The translations under genes and the position numbers were made by a program. The notes under the pieces are model-generated. The model was not told the origin of the DNA and made no database searches. It saw only the letters and a list, made by a program, of their open reading frames with translations. A stretch of 64,000 nt of DNA from Schizochytrium sp. TIO01 (lineage: Eukaryota > Sar > Bigyra > Thraustochytrida > Thraustochytriidae), in assembly GCA_004764695.1 (NCBI GenBank), contig SMSO01000032.1:6902668-6966667 (forward strand), in the 5' to 3' direction. Below, piece after piece: positions 42,994 to 54,065 of this stretch; the stretch's first letter is position 1, and every line of letters begins with the position of its first letter.

Positions 42994-45822
42994 ATGCTAC
43001 CAGCAATACACGAAAAAACAACAAATCGTAAACATGCTCAGAACTATCATACTGCGAGCGCGGGGGACATTCATCTTAAACGAGGGAAGCTTGCGCATGG
43101 GACAAGATCGAATCAAGATTTACATCATCAACAACAACAACAACAACAACATATTCCGCACATTGGTCCCGCTGCAGAGGCAGCCAAGACAAGATGGAAT
43201 GCAAGTGTGGATCACGAGAGTGGAGCGGGCTTTCATGATGCTAAAATCAAATTTATTCATACAATAGAAACAGAAGAATTTGAACGTCATCAACAGAGAG
43301 AAGAAGATATTCACAACAAACACCTTGGTCTTGCTCCCCTTGATGGAGTTATATCTCCAGAAGTAGAAGAAGTGCAGTTGCCACAACATAATGAGGAGCT
43401 TATTAAAGTTATCTCTCGTGTGCAAGAACTTACACACCATTTCTCCGAGCTCACTGGGGGGATGGATGGCCGAAATGCCCAATTGGCGCGTGTATTAACC
43501 AAGCTTCGTGCCCGATATGTAAATTGTTTTGAGCAACTCCTTGCAGTCACCTCCAAAATGCAGGCTGCAAAAGAAGCTGACCTAAAACGCAAAACAAGTG
43601 ATCTCCAGGTACGCGAGAGAGAAACACAAGTCAGAATTATGACATTAGAAAGTGACCAGCGGGTTTTACGAGCACAAACAGCTGCCACGGAACTAGTCGT
43701 AAGAACTCAGAATGAACGCATTGAAGAACTTGAAGACGAAGTGTTGCATCTTCGTACACTTTTAAGAGGCGAATCTCAAGACTTGCTAAAGCGCTCTGAG
43801 CCACTCATGCTCACTGACAGTCTCGTTCCAGCTGCAGATCGTTCTACAATAGTAGATTTTACCTCTCCTGGAACCCAAGATGATGTGAGAAAAGAATCAA
43901 TTGGTGTGGAGCTTTCTTTAGAGCAGCCATTGCAAGCGCTAGATACGTTAGTAAATACATTCGAGCAGCAAGGAGAGACAAAACAGCTTATTTTGAGCAA
44001 TATGGAGAAGCTTTTAGAGGTTGCCGAGGAAAACGCCAAGCGGAATAAAGCTACGGATGCAAAATTCATGGCTGCAAAGTTAAGAGGCAAGGATGTCGAA
44101 CTAGTGGAAATGCGCCATGTGGGGACCATGACCAACGACGCGAACACCCTATCCTCACCCAATAATATTCAAGATATTGTCAGTGTTAGCCGAAATGTTC
44201 ATATCAAAACATTATGGTGGAAAGCATTTAATCTTGCACGCTGTCCTCGTTGTAAAGTAGAAGTTCAAAAAGAAGTTACCACAACAGAGCTTCTTGAGCT
44301 TGAAAAGCTTAAAACGGAGCTTGAGACGGAGACAAAACTACAACGACAGAGAGAAATTGAACGTGTCAAAGCAATTCTGGCACAAAAGAGACAACAATCG
44401 CCTAGATCACCGCAACATTTAGCAGTGCCCGGGTTGGAGAGCTCAAATGCACAACCGACACAACCAAGTGAGCAGCAGATCGTATCAAGCTCAAATCAGA
44501 CTGCTTTAGCAGAGGTAGACAGTAAGAATAGGTCTATGAAAAAGTGCAACAAGCAAAAGAATGCAGAAACTCAGGATATCGGCAGCGTAGAACAACGATT
44601 CTCTGTTGACATACTTGTTCGGGTGATGAACTCCAATAAAAACAACTTTGAGCTACCTTCTGAAGTCGCTCGCTTTCTTGTTAATCTACCACAATCGATC
44701 ATGGATGGTCCTGTACAAACGCTCCCATGGCTCTTAGATCGTATTTCTACTCTTTATGATGAGAAATTAGTTGCAGACCAAGATGATATAGCCGACGGAC
44801 TTCCCTTGCAAACGCTTGGCGCATTCACCATCGAGCAGTTCCTTTTCCGTCACGGCCTTCGACGAATTGCGGAAATCCGATTTTTTGAACTTTTACAGTC
44901 TGTGCGTGCTCATATTAAAAAACATGCACGAGTCAAGGTTTTTGCTCGTTTTCTTGATGCCTATCATTGCAAATCGCCAGAAGACCGAATTCGGAATAAC
45001 AATATCCTCCAAGTGTTTCTCCAAGTCCGTGACTGGCTCCTGCGCCCCCAAAGGGTTCAACAAATAGCAAAACTAAATACTGCCCATTTTGAGGAAGATG
45101 AGGCAGACTGTATAATCCCAGGTCCATTACTTCTCGAAAACGAGGTAGCTGGGGACATCATCGAGCATGAAGAATGTACATATGTACCTTTGGAACGTGC
45201 TATTAAATTTCTGCGCATCGTGTACAGTACTTTTCTACCTCCTCGCAAAGTAAACATGTATTGCCGTGCGGTAGAGAACCTTGCTGCAGTCCACTCAGAA
45301 TATACTAATGTCAAAGGTATCCACATCAAGGAAGTCCGTGTCATGAAGGGAGTGACCACTGGTGACCGTACAACAGTGCGAATGCAGGTACGCAATGCGA
45401 TGCTGCAAAGTTACGAGGGCAATGAACAGCATGCCCCTCGTAATGCTGCAAAGCGGATTGATCGCGTAGTTGTTGATCTTGATCGTACCATGGAGAGTCT
45501 TATTAAAGTTCTTGTTGCACGTGAACGCCACGTTGGGGAAAAGTTGCGTCAACTTTTCATTCGAGGCGACACAGACGGGGATGGAGTCCTTTCTTTCAAG
45601 GAATTCACACTCATTGTTAAATCTGCAAATGCAAATTTTTCTAGTCGTAAGATCTTACGAATGTTTCGTGAAGCCTCTACTTCGCTTAATACTGCATCTT
45701 CATCTTCTGCATCTGGCTTAGCTTTGACGCCAGAAATCTTTCAGAATGTTTGTCAGGCTTTTGATGTGGTCCCGCTTTTGGATTTCGAGGCCGTTCGTGC
45801 CGCTGCTGCTGCGCAGCCTTAA
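42994..45822 (+). CDS. Large coiled-coil protein with C-terminal EF-hand
   Basis: Single exon, 942 residues from the ATG at 42994; the upstream in-frame GTG is not used. A Gln/His-rich leader (1-50) precedes a helical region with a coiled coil (about 130-260; RIEELEDEVLHLRTLL falls here). A compact stretch follows (about 405-425) with WWKAFNLARCPRCKVEV. A low-complexity linker leads to a folded helical domain (about 530-800; FLRIVYSTFLPPRKVNMYC). One canonical EF-hand loop, DTDGDGVLSFKE, sits at about 859-870, with good Ca2+ ligands at positions 1, 3, 5, 9 and 12. A second, degenerate hand may follow. The family is not recognised; calcium-regulated flagellar or cytoskeletal function is a guess. 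Confidence 0.82.
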   Translation: MLPAIHEKTTNRKHAQNYHTASAGDIHLKRGKLAHGTRSNQDLHHQQQQQQQHIPHIGPAAEAAKTRWNASVDHESGAGFHDAKIKFIHTIETEEFERHQQREEDIHNKHLGLAPLDGVISPEVEEVQLPQHNEELIKVISRVQELTHHFSELTGGMDGRNAQLARVLTKLRARYVNCFEQLLAVTSKMQAAKEADLKRKTSDLQVRERETQVRIMTLESDQRVLRAQTAATELVVRTQNERIEELEDEVLHLRTLLRGESQDLLKRSEPLMLTDSLVPAADRSTIVDFTSPGTQDDVRKESIGVELSLEQPLQALDTLVNTFEQQGETKQLILSNMEKLLEVAEENAKRNKATDAKFMAAKLRGKDVELVEMRHVGTMTNDANTLSSPNNIQDIVSVSRNVHIKTLWWKAFNLARCPRCKVEVQKEVTTTELLELEKLKTELETETKLQRQREIERVKAILAQKRQQSPRSPQHLAVPGLESSNAQPTQPSEQQIVSSSNQTALAEVDSKNRSMKKCNKQKNAETQDIGSVEQRFSVDILVRVMNSNKNNFELPSEVARFLVNLPQSIMDGPVQTLPWLLDRISTLYDEKLVADQDDIADGLPLQTLGAFTIEQFLFRHGLRRIAEIRFFELLQSVRAHIKKHARVKVFARFLDAYHCKSPEDRIRNNNILQVFLQVRDWLLRPQRVQQIAKLNTAHFEEDEADCIIPGPLLLENEVAGDIIEHEECTYVPLERAIKFLRIVYSTFLPPRKVNMYCRAVENLAAVHSEYTNVKGIHIKEVRVMKGVTTGDRTTVRMQVRNAMLQSYEGNEQHAPRNAAKRIDRVVVDLDRTMESLIKVLVARERHVGEKLRQLFIRGDTDGDGVLSFKEFTLIVKSANANFSSRKILRMFREASTSLNTASSSSASGLALTPEIFQNVCQAFDVVPLLDFEAVRAAAAAQP

Positions 45823-47119
45823 TTTTTCATATTTTGTTTATTAGTAAAAGAGATTTGCCTACATTAATTGGAGACTCCCACTTGCACCTCAACAGCGTCA
45901 TCACCTTTGGCATAAAGGGCAGATGGTTTGGGGTAAATGCTTGTATTGTATTATTATAATTCTAGATACAAACACCGCCGCACGCGCGGCTTCGAACTCA
46001 ATTAGGAGGTTTTCCTCATTTTGTGACCATATCACCTCAACCAAAGCATTTTAGTCACCCACAAAAGATCTTCAAGAATATTTTCAAGATGACAGCATAA
46101 CGTCAAGCCCTTGCCTCCAAATGATGTACTTACTTGATTTGTCGCAAACCTTCTGTCGGCTCGCCCTCAAATTAATCAGAAAATGTGTGCTCAAGACAGT
46201 GCTCGCTCAACCACGAAGCCAAAGTTATTACTCAATCTCTTTTTATTTTAATTAAAATAAAATAAATGAGTGAAATTAAAACTTTTAAAGTATTAAAAAA
46301 CATAATTAAAAATTACACTAGGTACTCTATATATAGTTAGTTACCAGTAGTAGGATTTAGAAGTCAAGAACCACATCCGTTCCCGTAACAGGAGCCTTTT
46401 AGGATCTACCACAAGACTTGGGTACTGCCGCGCAAGAAAGAATCAATGATACAAAATAAAACAATGCGAAGGAAGCACAAGTGGTAAAAGTAAAACTACA
46501 ACAGAGCCTGATTCTGACCGTCCCGTGAGAAACAGTAGGCGTGCGAGTCGCCGCAAGGTTCTGACTTTGTGTGTCTTCGCAGGTGTCTAGCTCGAGGAGA
46601 TCCCCTAGCTAGGACCACCCCCTGCTTGTGGTTGATTTAGCAGGGACGTAAGACACCCTGGGTGAGTGAACAAATTAGTCTTGTGCAGGCAGTCAGAGAG
46701 ATCTGCTTCAATCTTGGCTACCTATCTGTCCTGTTTCTTCTAAAGCTGCTCTCTTGAGAGAGAACAAAGCATTTTAAGAGGCTCAAGAGAAAGATTGGAG
46801 TTTAGATCACTTCATTTGGACTTTCTTCACCTTGTGCTGCACTTCTTGTAGAAGTGAGTTTGTCAAAGATACTTTTCACGAGCAAGCTCATAGTTTGGGT
46901 AGGCCAAATTGGGAATAAGAAAACGTAGGACCCTGAGCTAAAAACGTGTGTTGGCCTTGCTTTCTAAAGAGCTAGTTGGTCAGTTAGATCAATCGTTGAC
47001 TCGACAAGGTACCTGTTTGGGTTCCATACCAAAGATAGCCGGAGAAGCGCCGACTCTGCACAGCAGCTCGTGAAGGAAACAGAACACAAAGTTCAGCCCA
47101 TCAGACACGGCAGTTCAAA
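45823..47119. other. Intergenic between head-to-tail genes
   Basis: About 1.3 kb. AT-rich at 46230-46330. No recognisable gene or repeat array. Should contain the promoter of the peptidase gene. Confidence 0.55.
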
Positions 47120-49675
47120 ATGGAGAGCCAAATTGATGACGCTATTGTGGCCGCCAGGCCTTTGCCGGCTATGGTTGCACCTTCCCAGGCGTCATTTAGC
47201 CCCTGCCGCAAGCACTTGGCCTTTCTGTACCCGGACTCTGTGGATAACCTTCTTAAACGTCAGTTGTTCTGTATGGATCTAGACGAGAATGGCAATGCCC
47301 AGGGAGCTCCATATAAGTTGTGGGACCCCGAAGCAAGTGCAGAGGTGAGCGACACTGAGGAGTCCCTCTCCTTGGAGGATAAACTTCGTCGCGAACGCGC
47401 ACGGCAAATGTCAGTCGGCATTACTCATTATGCTTGGACGAACGTTCCCCTTGGCCCCTCGCGCATGTTGATTCCCCTCAATGGAAATATCTTCATTAAG
47501 GAAATGTCTGCGAAGCCTCCCCAAGCTGGAGGCCCACGCAAGGTTTTTGACAAGTCTTCTTCGCAAGCTCCTGGTGACAACGCAACCGGTGGTGCTCTCG
47601 ACCCGCACATGTCCCCTGATGGCCGGATGGTCGCCTTTGTTCGTGATTCAGAGCTTTATGCTCTCAACGTTGATGCACCAGATGCTGCTCCGATTCGACT
47701 TACGTATGACTCGCGAGGAAATGGCAAAACTAGTGGTCTTGCCGACTTCGTGGCTCAGGAGGAAATGGACCGCTACCATGGTTTCTGGTGGTCCCACGAC
47801 AGTCGATTTATTGCCTTTGAGCTCGTGGATGAGTCGCATATTCCTGAGTATCGAATTATGCACCAAGGTAAAGATGAAGTTGGCGCAGAAGCCCAGGAGG
47901 ATCATCGTTACCCGTTTGCGGGCAAAGCCAACCCGCATGTGCGACTTGGTGTAGTTCCAGTAGCTGTAAGACCTGGAGACCGCCCACCTGTCAGATGGCT
48001 AGATACCAGTCTGATTGCAGGTTCAGATGATCCAGACATGTACTTAGCACGAGTTGACTGGCTCCCGGACGGAAGTCTTTCTGCACAGCTTGAAAACCGT
48101 GCACAGAACGAGCTCATGCTCGTGCGGTATGAAATTGAGAGTGGATGTCGCACGGTTCTGATTCATGAAAAATCTGATACCTGGATCAATCTGCATGACT
48201 TGTTCGTGTCCTTTGAGTCTGCGCGTGGCGAGCAGGAGGTTGGTCTGAGTGGAAAAGGTGCGTCTGGCGATGTAGGTATGCAGAACGCAGACGGAAGCTC
48301 TACGGAGGACTCCACTGGGTTCTTTTTTGTGTGGGGTTCCGAGTCCGAAACACGTTTTATGAAGCTCTACTTGTATCATCACAACCCCAGTACAGGGGTC
48401 ACCCAACTGATTCGTCGTCTTTGTAGTCCAGGACCCTGGATGGTGTCTTCTCTCGTGCAGGTGGACCTTGATCGGGGATTGCTCTATTTTAGTGGTACCA
48501 AGGATAGCGTGTTAGATCGTCACGTTTATTGCTGTCCTCTTTGGAAGCAAGATGAAGGTGCAGAAGAAACTGCACTCACTACAGCTACGTCAGGTATGCA
48601 CACGATGGTTCTAGATGCAGAAGGTGAATTAGCAGTTTTGACATATCACAACATCGACACTCCTCCAACTACTAGTTTGTATCGCTTGACAGGCACGGTG
48701 CAAGACCACGGTTTGTCTCATATCTACACCATTCATGATGGTATTGAAAGCCCTCTGGTGCGACCTGAATTGGACCGCTTGAAGCCACTCTTGAAGCAGC
48801 CAAAGATGATTGAGTTTCCTTCAACCGACAAAAGGGTTGTACTTTTTGGCGCGTTGTATGTTCCAGATGAAGCCAAGCACGGTAAGGGTCCCTTCCCTAT
48901 TGTTGTTGCGGTCTATGGAGGTCCGCACGTACAAAGGGTAAATAATGGCTGGGATCTTACGGTCGACATGCGAGCGCAACGCCTAGCTGACGTTGGCTAT
49001 GTGGTTCTCAAGGTCGACAATCGTGGCAGTTCTGGTCGTGGTTTGGACTTTGAGGGTGCGATAAAGAATGTTATGGGAACCATTGAAGTGGATGACCAGG
49101 TAGCTGGTGTAAACTTTGTTGTTGACTCTGGCATTGGCGATCCATCCAGAGTTGGTATCTATGGTTGGAGCTATGGTGGCTACATGTCTGCGATGTGCTT
49201 ACTTAAACGTCCAGATGTGTTTCACGTGGCAGTGTCCGGGGCACCAGTAACGCATTGGGATGGCTATGATACTCATTATACAGAGCGCTATATGGGTACG
49301 CCAGAAACCAACCCGGAAGGCTACGAAGTAGGTTCTGTCATGAAGTACGTGAAAAATCTGTGTGGAAAGTTGATGCTTGTGCATGGATTGATTGATGAGA
49401 ATGTCCATTTTCGTCACACTGCACGCCTGATCAATGCCCTCATTGCTGTTGGTAAGCCATACGACTTGCTTCTGTTCCCTGATGAGCGTCATTCTCCTCG
49501 CCGTCTGCAGGACCGTATTTATATGGAGAAACGCATCCTTGAATACTTTAACCAGCACCTGTCTTCTCGCTCAAGTGGCGCTGGGGATTTTAGTACAGGA
49601 CCATCCTCAAGTGTTGTCAAAGTTCCAGCTGAGGAGAGCAAAATGGAATCATCCACCAAGAAAAAGAAGACATAA
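47120..49675 (+). CDS. Dipeptidyl peptidase 8/9-like serine peptidase (S9B)
   Basis: Single exon, 851 residues, ATG at 47120. The N-terminal half is a beta-propeller (about 40-570) carrying the S9B Glu-Glu motif (Glu214-Glu215 in FVAQEEMDRYHGFWW), which anchors the substrate N-terminus. The alpha/beta-hydrolase domain (about 575-825) has GWSYGG with Ser684, Asp759 in HGLIDENVHF and His791 in DERHSPR. The Ser-Asp-His order and spacing are intact. No signal peptide or membrane anchor is present, so it is cytosolic like DPP8/DPP9 rather than DPP4. These enzymes remove Xaa-Pro dipeptides from N-termini. The C-terminal 30 residues are Ser/Lys-rich, ending in KKKKT, possibly a nuclear signal. Confidence 0.93.
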   Translation: MESQIDDAIVAARPLPAMVAPSQASFSPCRKHLAFLYPDSVDNLLKRQLFCMDLDENGNAQGAPYKLWDPEASAEVSDTEESLSLEDKLRRERARQMSVGITHYAWTNVPLGPSRMLIPLNGNIFIKEMSAKPPQAGGPRKVFDKSSSQAPGDNATGGALDPHMSPDGRMVAFVRDSELYALNVDAPDAAPIRLTYDSRGNGKTSGLADFVAQEEMDRYHGFWWSHDSRFIAFELVDESHIPEYRIMHQGKDEVGAEAQEDHRYPFAGKANPHVRLGVVPVAVRPGDRPPVRWLDTSLIAGSDDPDMYLARVDWLPDGSLSAQLENRAQNELMLVRYEIESGCRTVLIHEKSDTWINLHDLFVSFESARGEQEVGLSGKGASGDVGMQNADGSSTEDSTGFFFVWGSESETRFMKLYLYHHNPSTGVTQLIRRLCSPGPWMVSSLVQVDLDRGLLYFSGTKDSVLDRHVYCCPLWKQDEGAEETALTTATSGMHTMVLDAEGELAVLTYHNIDTPPTTSLYRLTGTVQDHGLSHIYTIHDGIESPLVRPELDRLKPLLKQPKMIEFPSTDKRVVLFGALYVPDEAKHGKGPFPIVVAVYGGPHVQRVNNGWDLTVDMRAQRLADVGYVVLKVDNRGSSGRGLDFEGAIKNVMGTIEVDDQVAGVNFVVDSGIGDPSRVGIYGWSYGGYMSAMCLLKRPDVFHVAVSGAPVTHWDGYDTHYTERYMGTPETNPEGYEVGSVMKYVKNLCGKLMLVHGLIDENVHFRHTARLINALIAVGKPYDLLLFPDERHSPRRLQDRIYMEKRILEYFNQHLSSRSSGAGDFSTGPSSSVVKVPAEESKMESSTKKKKT

Positions 49676-50425
49676 CTGACCCTTTCACGTGTTCATCATT
49701 TCCTGATTTGGGATTCCTAACTTATATTCTCACGAGGCTGCAAGATTTAACCTTTGCATTTTAAATGCTCTCGCTGTTTGTCTTAAACTCTCATCATCCT
49801 TTCAAGTTTGTCATGGTAAGACATCTTGTTGTTTTAAAAAATCATTTCAATCATGTTCTGCTCTTATTTTAAAGAAGCCTGCAAACTTGTTCTGTTCAAT
49901 CTGATCAAATGGTTAAACTTTCTAGCCAAAGTCAGTAGAGGTATTCTCAGCATCGGTGAGCATTTGTCCGGGGATGGTCATGTGTACGCAAGATACAAAC
50001 TCATAGTCTGATGTACATTTTAATTTACCTTTTTTTTCAAAGGCAAGAAAAAATAAGGCATGTAGTTCCATCAGAAGAGAGCAAACAGGCCCAGTACGAA
50101 TTTGATTCACACGTACAAACTATGCATAATATACAGACGGAGATACAAGGGACGAGAAAAGGATGGAATAGTCATGAAGATATTGGATAGAAGCAAATTA
50201 CAGCAAATTGAGGTATAAGGTCGATGATGTTGGAGTAAAGCAAAGGTTGGCTGGCTAACATCGCCAATTAAATGCCTTAGTGTCATATATTCTATGAGTC
50301 CGCGCATCTGAAGCCACTCAGGAGAGCTCACTTCCAGACGCATACCACACAATATGTCTCAGTCCAACGGCAGAGAGAAGACAAACAAGGCGTGCCTAAG
50401 CACCAAAGTTAAAAAGTGCATGGAT
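49676..50425. other. Intergenic between convergent genes
   Basis: About 750 AT-rich bases between the 3' ends of the peptidase and mucin-like genes. No gene seen. Confidence 0.55.
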
Positions 50426-52432
50426 TTAGACACGCGCAACAAAGCCAGCTTCTTGCTCAAAGTGAGCAACGTGAGGCTCAAAAGACATGGAATTACTCCG
50501 CTTGTTGATCATTGGCTGTTCAAGAGCATTTGTGGTCTTGGCACGACGTTCACCAGCACCGGTCTTCTTGCTAACACCCACAAAAGTATCAGTGGTGCGA
50601 GGATGTTCATCGTCACTGCTTCCAGACTGAGAGGGCGTATCAAAGGAGTTGTAAAGGTCTTGATCATCATCGTCATCGTCATAGAGCCCGGCCATGTTCT
50701 CCTTCCAGCCGCCCTCATCAATTGCACGGCGTTCACGCTCGCGGCGACGGCGACGGCGCACGGCAAAGACGAGAATAATAGCAATGATAATCAGAGCAAA
50801 AAGAGCGAACAAACCCATCAACGACCGGTCTTTGCCAGAGTCGTCAGATGCGGTTGCCGAGCCAGAGTCAGGGTCTGTTGCCCGGTCCGTGGAGTCATCA
50901 GTAGGAGGGGTAGTAGGAGGAGCAGTGGTAGGCTGAGCAGTGGTAACAGTGGTGGGCAAAGCAGTGGTAGGGGCCGCGGTAGTAGGGGCCGCGGTGGTAG
51001 GGGCCGCGGTTGTGGGCTGCACAGTAGGAGACACGGTAGGGTCCATGGTTGGGGCAGCAGTCGGTGCGTCGGAGAAAAGGTTCAGGGCCTCTGCAGTTGT
51101 GGTGAGCACGAAGAGCTGAGCCTCGTCGTAGGTGCTTTTACAAGAAGCAAGCTTGACATATGAACCGTTCACGATACCCTCAAGAGTGGCACTGACACTA
51201 TCGTCACAGGTGTTTTCACAACCAACATGGTTTGAGTTAGGACGGCATGTATCTTCAGACCAAGGGTCACAGGATGCAACTGTAAGGCAAAGGTCTTTTG
51301 ATGAAAAGTCACCAACTTCGGAATTCGGTGAGTCACCAATGATGATCTTCACGTACTGAGCTGTTGTATTACCATTAGAGATGAAGTGAAACTTCTGCTT
51401 ATCCTTGTCAGTACTGGATGCGAGCTCAACATATCCGTAAGTATCGATTGGGCGTGAGTTGAGAGCGCTGAGACGCTTACGAGACTGCATGTAAAGCTTC
51501 GACTCGTTTGCTGGACGTGTAAGACCAAGCCTGTATTCGTTATCGTGGTCCCAGAGCATTTTGTACTCCTCCATGCCATCAGAATCCTTGAAGTAGTTCT
51601 TCACAAGACTCTTCAGCTGAAGTTTGTCCTTAAGCGCGGGGCGAAGATCGGGGTTGCTTCCGGAGGAGATACCAAGACCGAGCAGAAGCCCATTGTGGTA
51701 GCGGTCATTATAAGAGCTTGCCAAAAGAATCACCTTACGAGTCCACAGATCGGTGTCGGAGGTAGGTGAGCTGGTACCGTAGTAGTAGTCGTCAGTGGTG
51801 GGAGCCGGCGCAGAGGTTGGCGCAAAGCTTTCAACAACGTAGTCCACAAAGCGAAGCTTGGACTCTGCAAGTGAACAGTTGCCAAGGTGAACCTTGCTTG
51901 CGTCGCTGATAGCCAGACATTTCGAGTTGTATTGAAGTTGGTAAGGACCATCCCAGCTGTCGGGAAGACCGTCAACGAGAGTGAATGCAAGAGCTTTGCC
52001 GTTGGTATGGTCGATGCTGATGTTCATGATGTTGATCTGGTTATGGTACTTGCCACCAATATCAAGGCCTCCGTCCGTGTAGTTGTGCTCAATTTCTACA
52101 GTGAGGTTGGTTGTATTTCCAGTGAAGTAGACTTTCCAGCCGTATTCCTTATCGAGTTCAGCCTGGGTTGAGCCACCGTCGAGATCAGTTGAATCAATAT
52201 CTCCTGCGTAGACAGAGGTCTGCGAAGTTCCCGAGATAGTTTCTGAGGAGGCGTACATGCAAGGTCCAAAACTATCGTCGGAGGAATCGCCGCCGTCGTA
52301 TCTGCAAATGTAAGTGAATCGAACAGCATTATCATACTCCGTTGCTGTTGTGGTGGAAACCATGCTTGCAGAAATTGTCGCGAGCAGGGCGACCATTGCA
52401 GGTGCTGCTCGAGCCATGATGTTATGCACCAT
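50426..52432 (-). CDS. Type I membrane protein with mucin-like Pro/Thr linker
   Basis: Single exon, 668 residues, ATG at 52432 (a second Met six codons in is also possible). Signal peptide about 1-31 (PAMVALLATISASMV). The ectodomain (about 32-450) has several N-glycosylation sites and two Cys-paired blocks, KCLAISDASKVHLGNC (171-186) and DLCLTV...YVKLASC (380-431). Their spacing recalls ricin-type beta-trefoil repeats, but this is weak. A Pro/Thr/Ala linker (about 455-512) repeats APTT units. The membrane helix is at about 537-558 (LMGLFALFALIIIAIILVFAV), followed by RRRRRR and an acidic DDDDDD cytoplasmic tail. A cell-surface receptor or adhesin is likely; the linker style is common in stramenopile secreted proteins. 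Confidence 0.8.
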   Translation of the reverse strand: MVHNIMARAAPAMVALLATISASMVSTTTATEYDNAVRFTYICRYDGGDSSDDSFGPCMYASSETISGTSQTSVYAGDIDSTDLDGGSTQAELDKEYGWKVYFTGNTTNLTVEIEHNYTDGGLDIGGKYHNQINIMNISIDHTNGKALAFTLVDGLPDSWDGPYQLQYNSKCLAISDASKVHLGNCSLAESKLRFVDYVVESFAPTSAPAPTTDDYYYGTSSPTSDTDLWTRKVILLASSYNDRYHNGLLLGLGISSGSNPDLRPALKDKLQLKSLVKNYFKDSDGMEEYKMLWDHDNEYRLGLTRPANESKLYMQSRKRLSALNSRPIDTYGYVELASSTDKDKQKFHFISNGNTTAQYVKIIIGDSPNSEVGDFSSKDLCLTVASCDPWSEDTCRPNSNHVGCENTCDDSVSATLEGIVNGSYVKLASCKSTYDEAQLFVLTTTAEALNLFSDAPTAAPTMDPTVSPTVQPTTAAPTTAAPTTAAPTTALPTTVTTAQPTTAPPTTPPTDDSTDRATDPDSGSATASDDSGKDRSLMGLFALFALIIIAIILVFAVRRRRRRERERRAIDEGGWKENMAGLYDDDDDDQDLYNSFDTPSQSGSSDDEHPRTTDTFVGVSKKTGAGERRAKTTNALEQPMINKRSNSMSFEPHVAHFEQEAGFVARV

Positions 52433-53988
52433 CTCCGCAACAATGAAATGCCACGATTTCTATAACAGAATAGAACAGAGCGGCGAAGGACTGAATGCAC
52501 AGTATAGGGAAAAGAAAAGAGGCGTAGATCTCAAACAGCACCTCTCCAGAGGACCGTCTGACCTACGACTTTACGCCTTCGCTCTCGTCTGCCTCGCACA
52601 ACGTTGCGGGCAGGCTAATAAGGCACGATTTACGCGCCGACCGCAGCAGCCGCGACGAGAAGGGCCGACAGCGCTGCCTCTGAGCAAAGGGTTCTGCCGC
52701 CTCGATCGCAACAAGACCGATGGAGGCGAGGCGGAAGAGGAACTAACTAACTAACTAACCAACTAACTAACTAATTAACTATGGAAAAGAAATGAAAACA
52801 AAAAACCAACAAACAAATAAGACTTTTGAAGATTGAAAAACAATTTAAAACATTAAAAGCATTTATTCATTTGTTCACTTATTCACTTATTCACTTATTT
52901 ATTTATATATTGCTAAAGGCTGAGAGAGAGTGTGAGCATGAGGCTACGCTTGGGAAGAAGAAAGGAAAATCGAATAGAAAGGAAAGCAATAGAGCGAACG
53001 GAAGAATCCTTACATTATTTATTTATTTATTTATTTATTTTATGTGTTTATTTTTGTGTTTATTTATTTGTTATTTCTTTCTTCTCAACTTTATCATAGC
53101 TAAACATGCGCTTTCTATATATGTAAGGCCACCACACCAGATACCCTAAGAAGCTGTTCTTAATTAGCCAGTCACGGCACGGGCCTTATTTTCTCGCTCC
53201 TTCCACGGAACTTCTTTCTTTTCTTCTTCGTTTGCTTCTGCGTGCTTAATCATCGCTCGCGAAGACGACGCGTAGGGCGTTGAGGGTGCCTCGAGGCCGC
53301 CTCTGCCTTTGGCGGGCCGCCTCAAGCTCGCTCATGGTCTCCAGTTTGCAGCGCCCTGACGATCTCTCGCTCTTTCGTCTCTTTCTGAAGAAGAAAGTTT
53401 CGCCTTGAAAACTCTGCCACTCTTGTTTATTTTATTTTTTTAAAAAAATATTATTTCTTATTTTAAAACAAAATTAAACAAAAATAAGCTCGTACACAAT
53501 TCGTGACTTTTCCTTCTATCGGTCATGGGAACACTCTTCTCAGAGGTAAGCAGTCGATTCTTTTTTTCAAAGCGATTAAAATACTCAGCAAGCCATCTAC
53601 TATTCATTCATCCACAACGGTAGCATAAGCGCCTTCGTACTATTTCGCATTTTCGCGTGCTTTTGCATGATGAAAGAAGCAGCCATCATGAGTCAGTCTC
53701 AGCAATAGTGGCGGCTCTGGAGCGGATTGGATGAGCCATGGAGCGAGGATCCATCAGCGACGAAGGGACTTCAAGCGAAGAGGAGCTCACTCGCTATACT
53801 GCCATACTGCCATACAAACAAACAAGCAAACACAGAGAAAGACAGAGAAAGACAGAGAGAGAAAGAGAGAGAAAGAGAAAGAAAGACCCTCTGCCTGTGC
53901 TGGTGCTGGGGACAAGTGCCATCGCTCCTTCTCTCTCTCTCTCTACTTTTCAAGCAGTACACAGAACTGTCATGCGCTTCCAAGAATT
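52433..53988. other. Intergenic, repeat-rich
   Basis: About 1.6 kb starting with the promoter of the mucin-like gene. It contains AACT units at 52741-52780, ATTT units near 53018-53070, and a GA-rich tract at about 53833-53886. No supported gene. Confidence 0.55.
52741..52780. repeat. (AACT)n tract
   Basis: About ten imperfect tetramers just upstream of the mucin-like gene's start region. Confidence 0.88.
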
Positions 53989-53992
53989 CTTT

Positions 53993-54041
<49 letters not shown>

Positions 54042-54065
54042 TTTCTTTCTTTCTTTCTCTCTTTC
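53989..54065. repeat. (CTTT)n tract
   Basis: A nearly pure CTTT run with one shortened unit near 54040 and CTCT at its end. Serine/phenylalanine or lysine/glutamate frames through it are artefacts. Confidence 0.93.
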
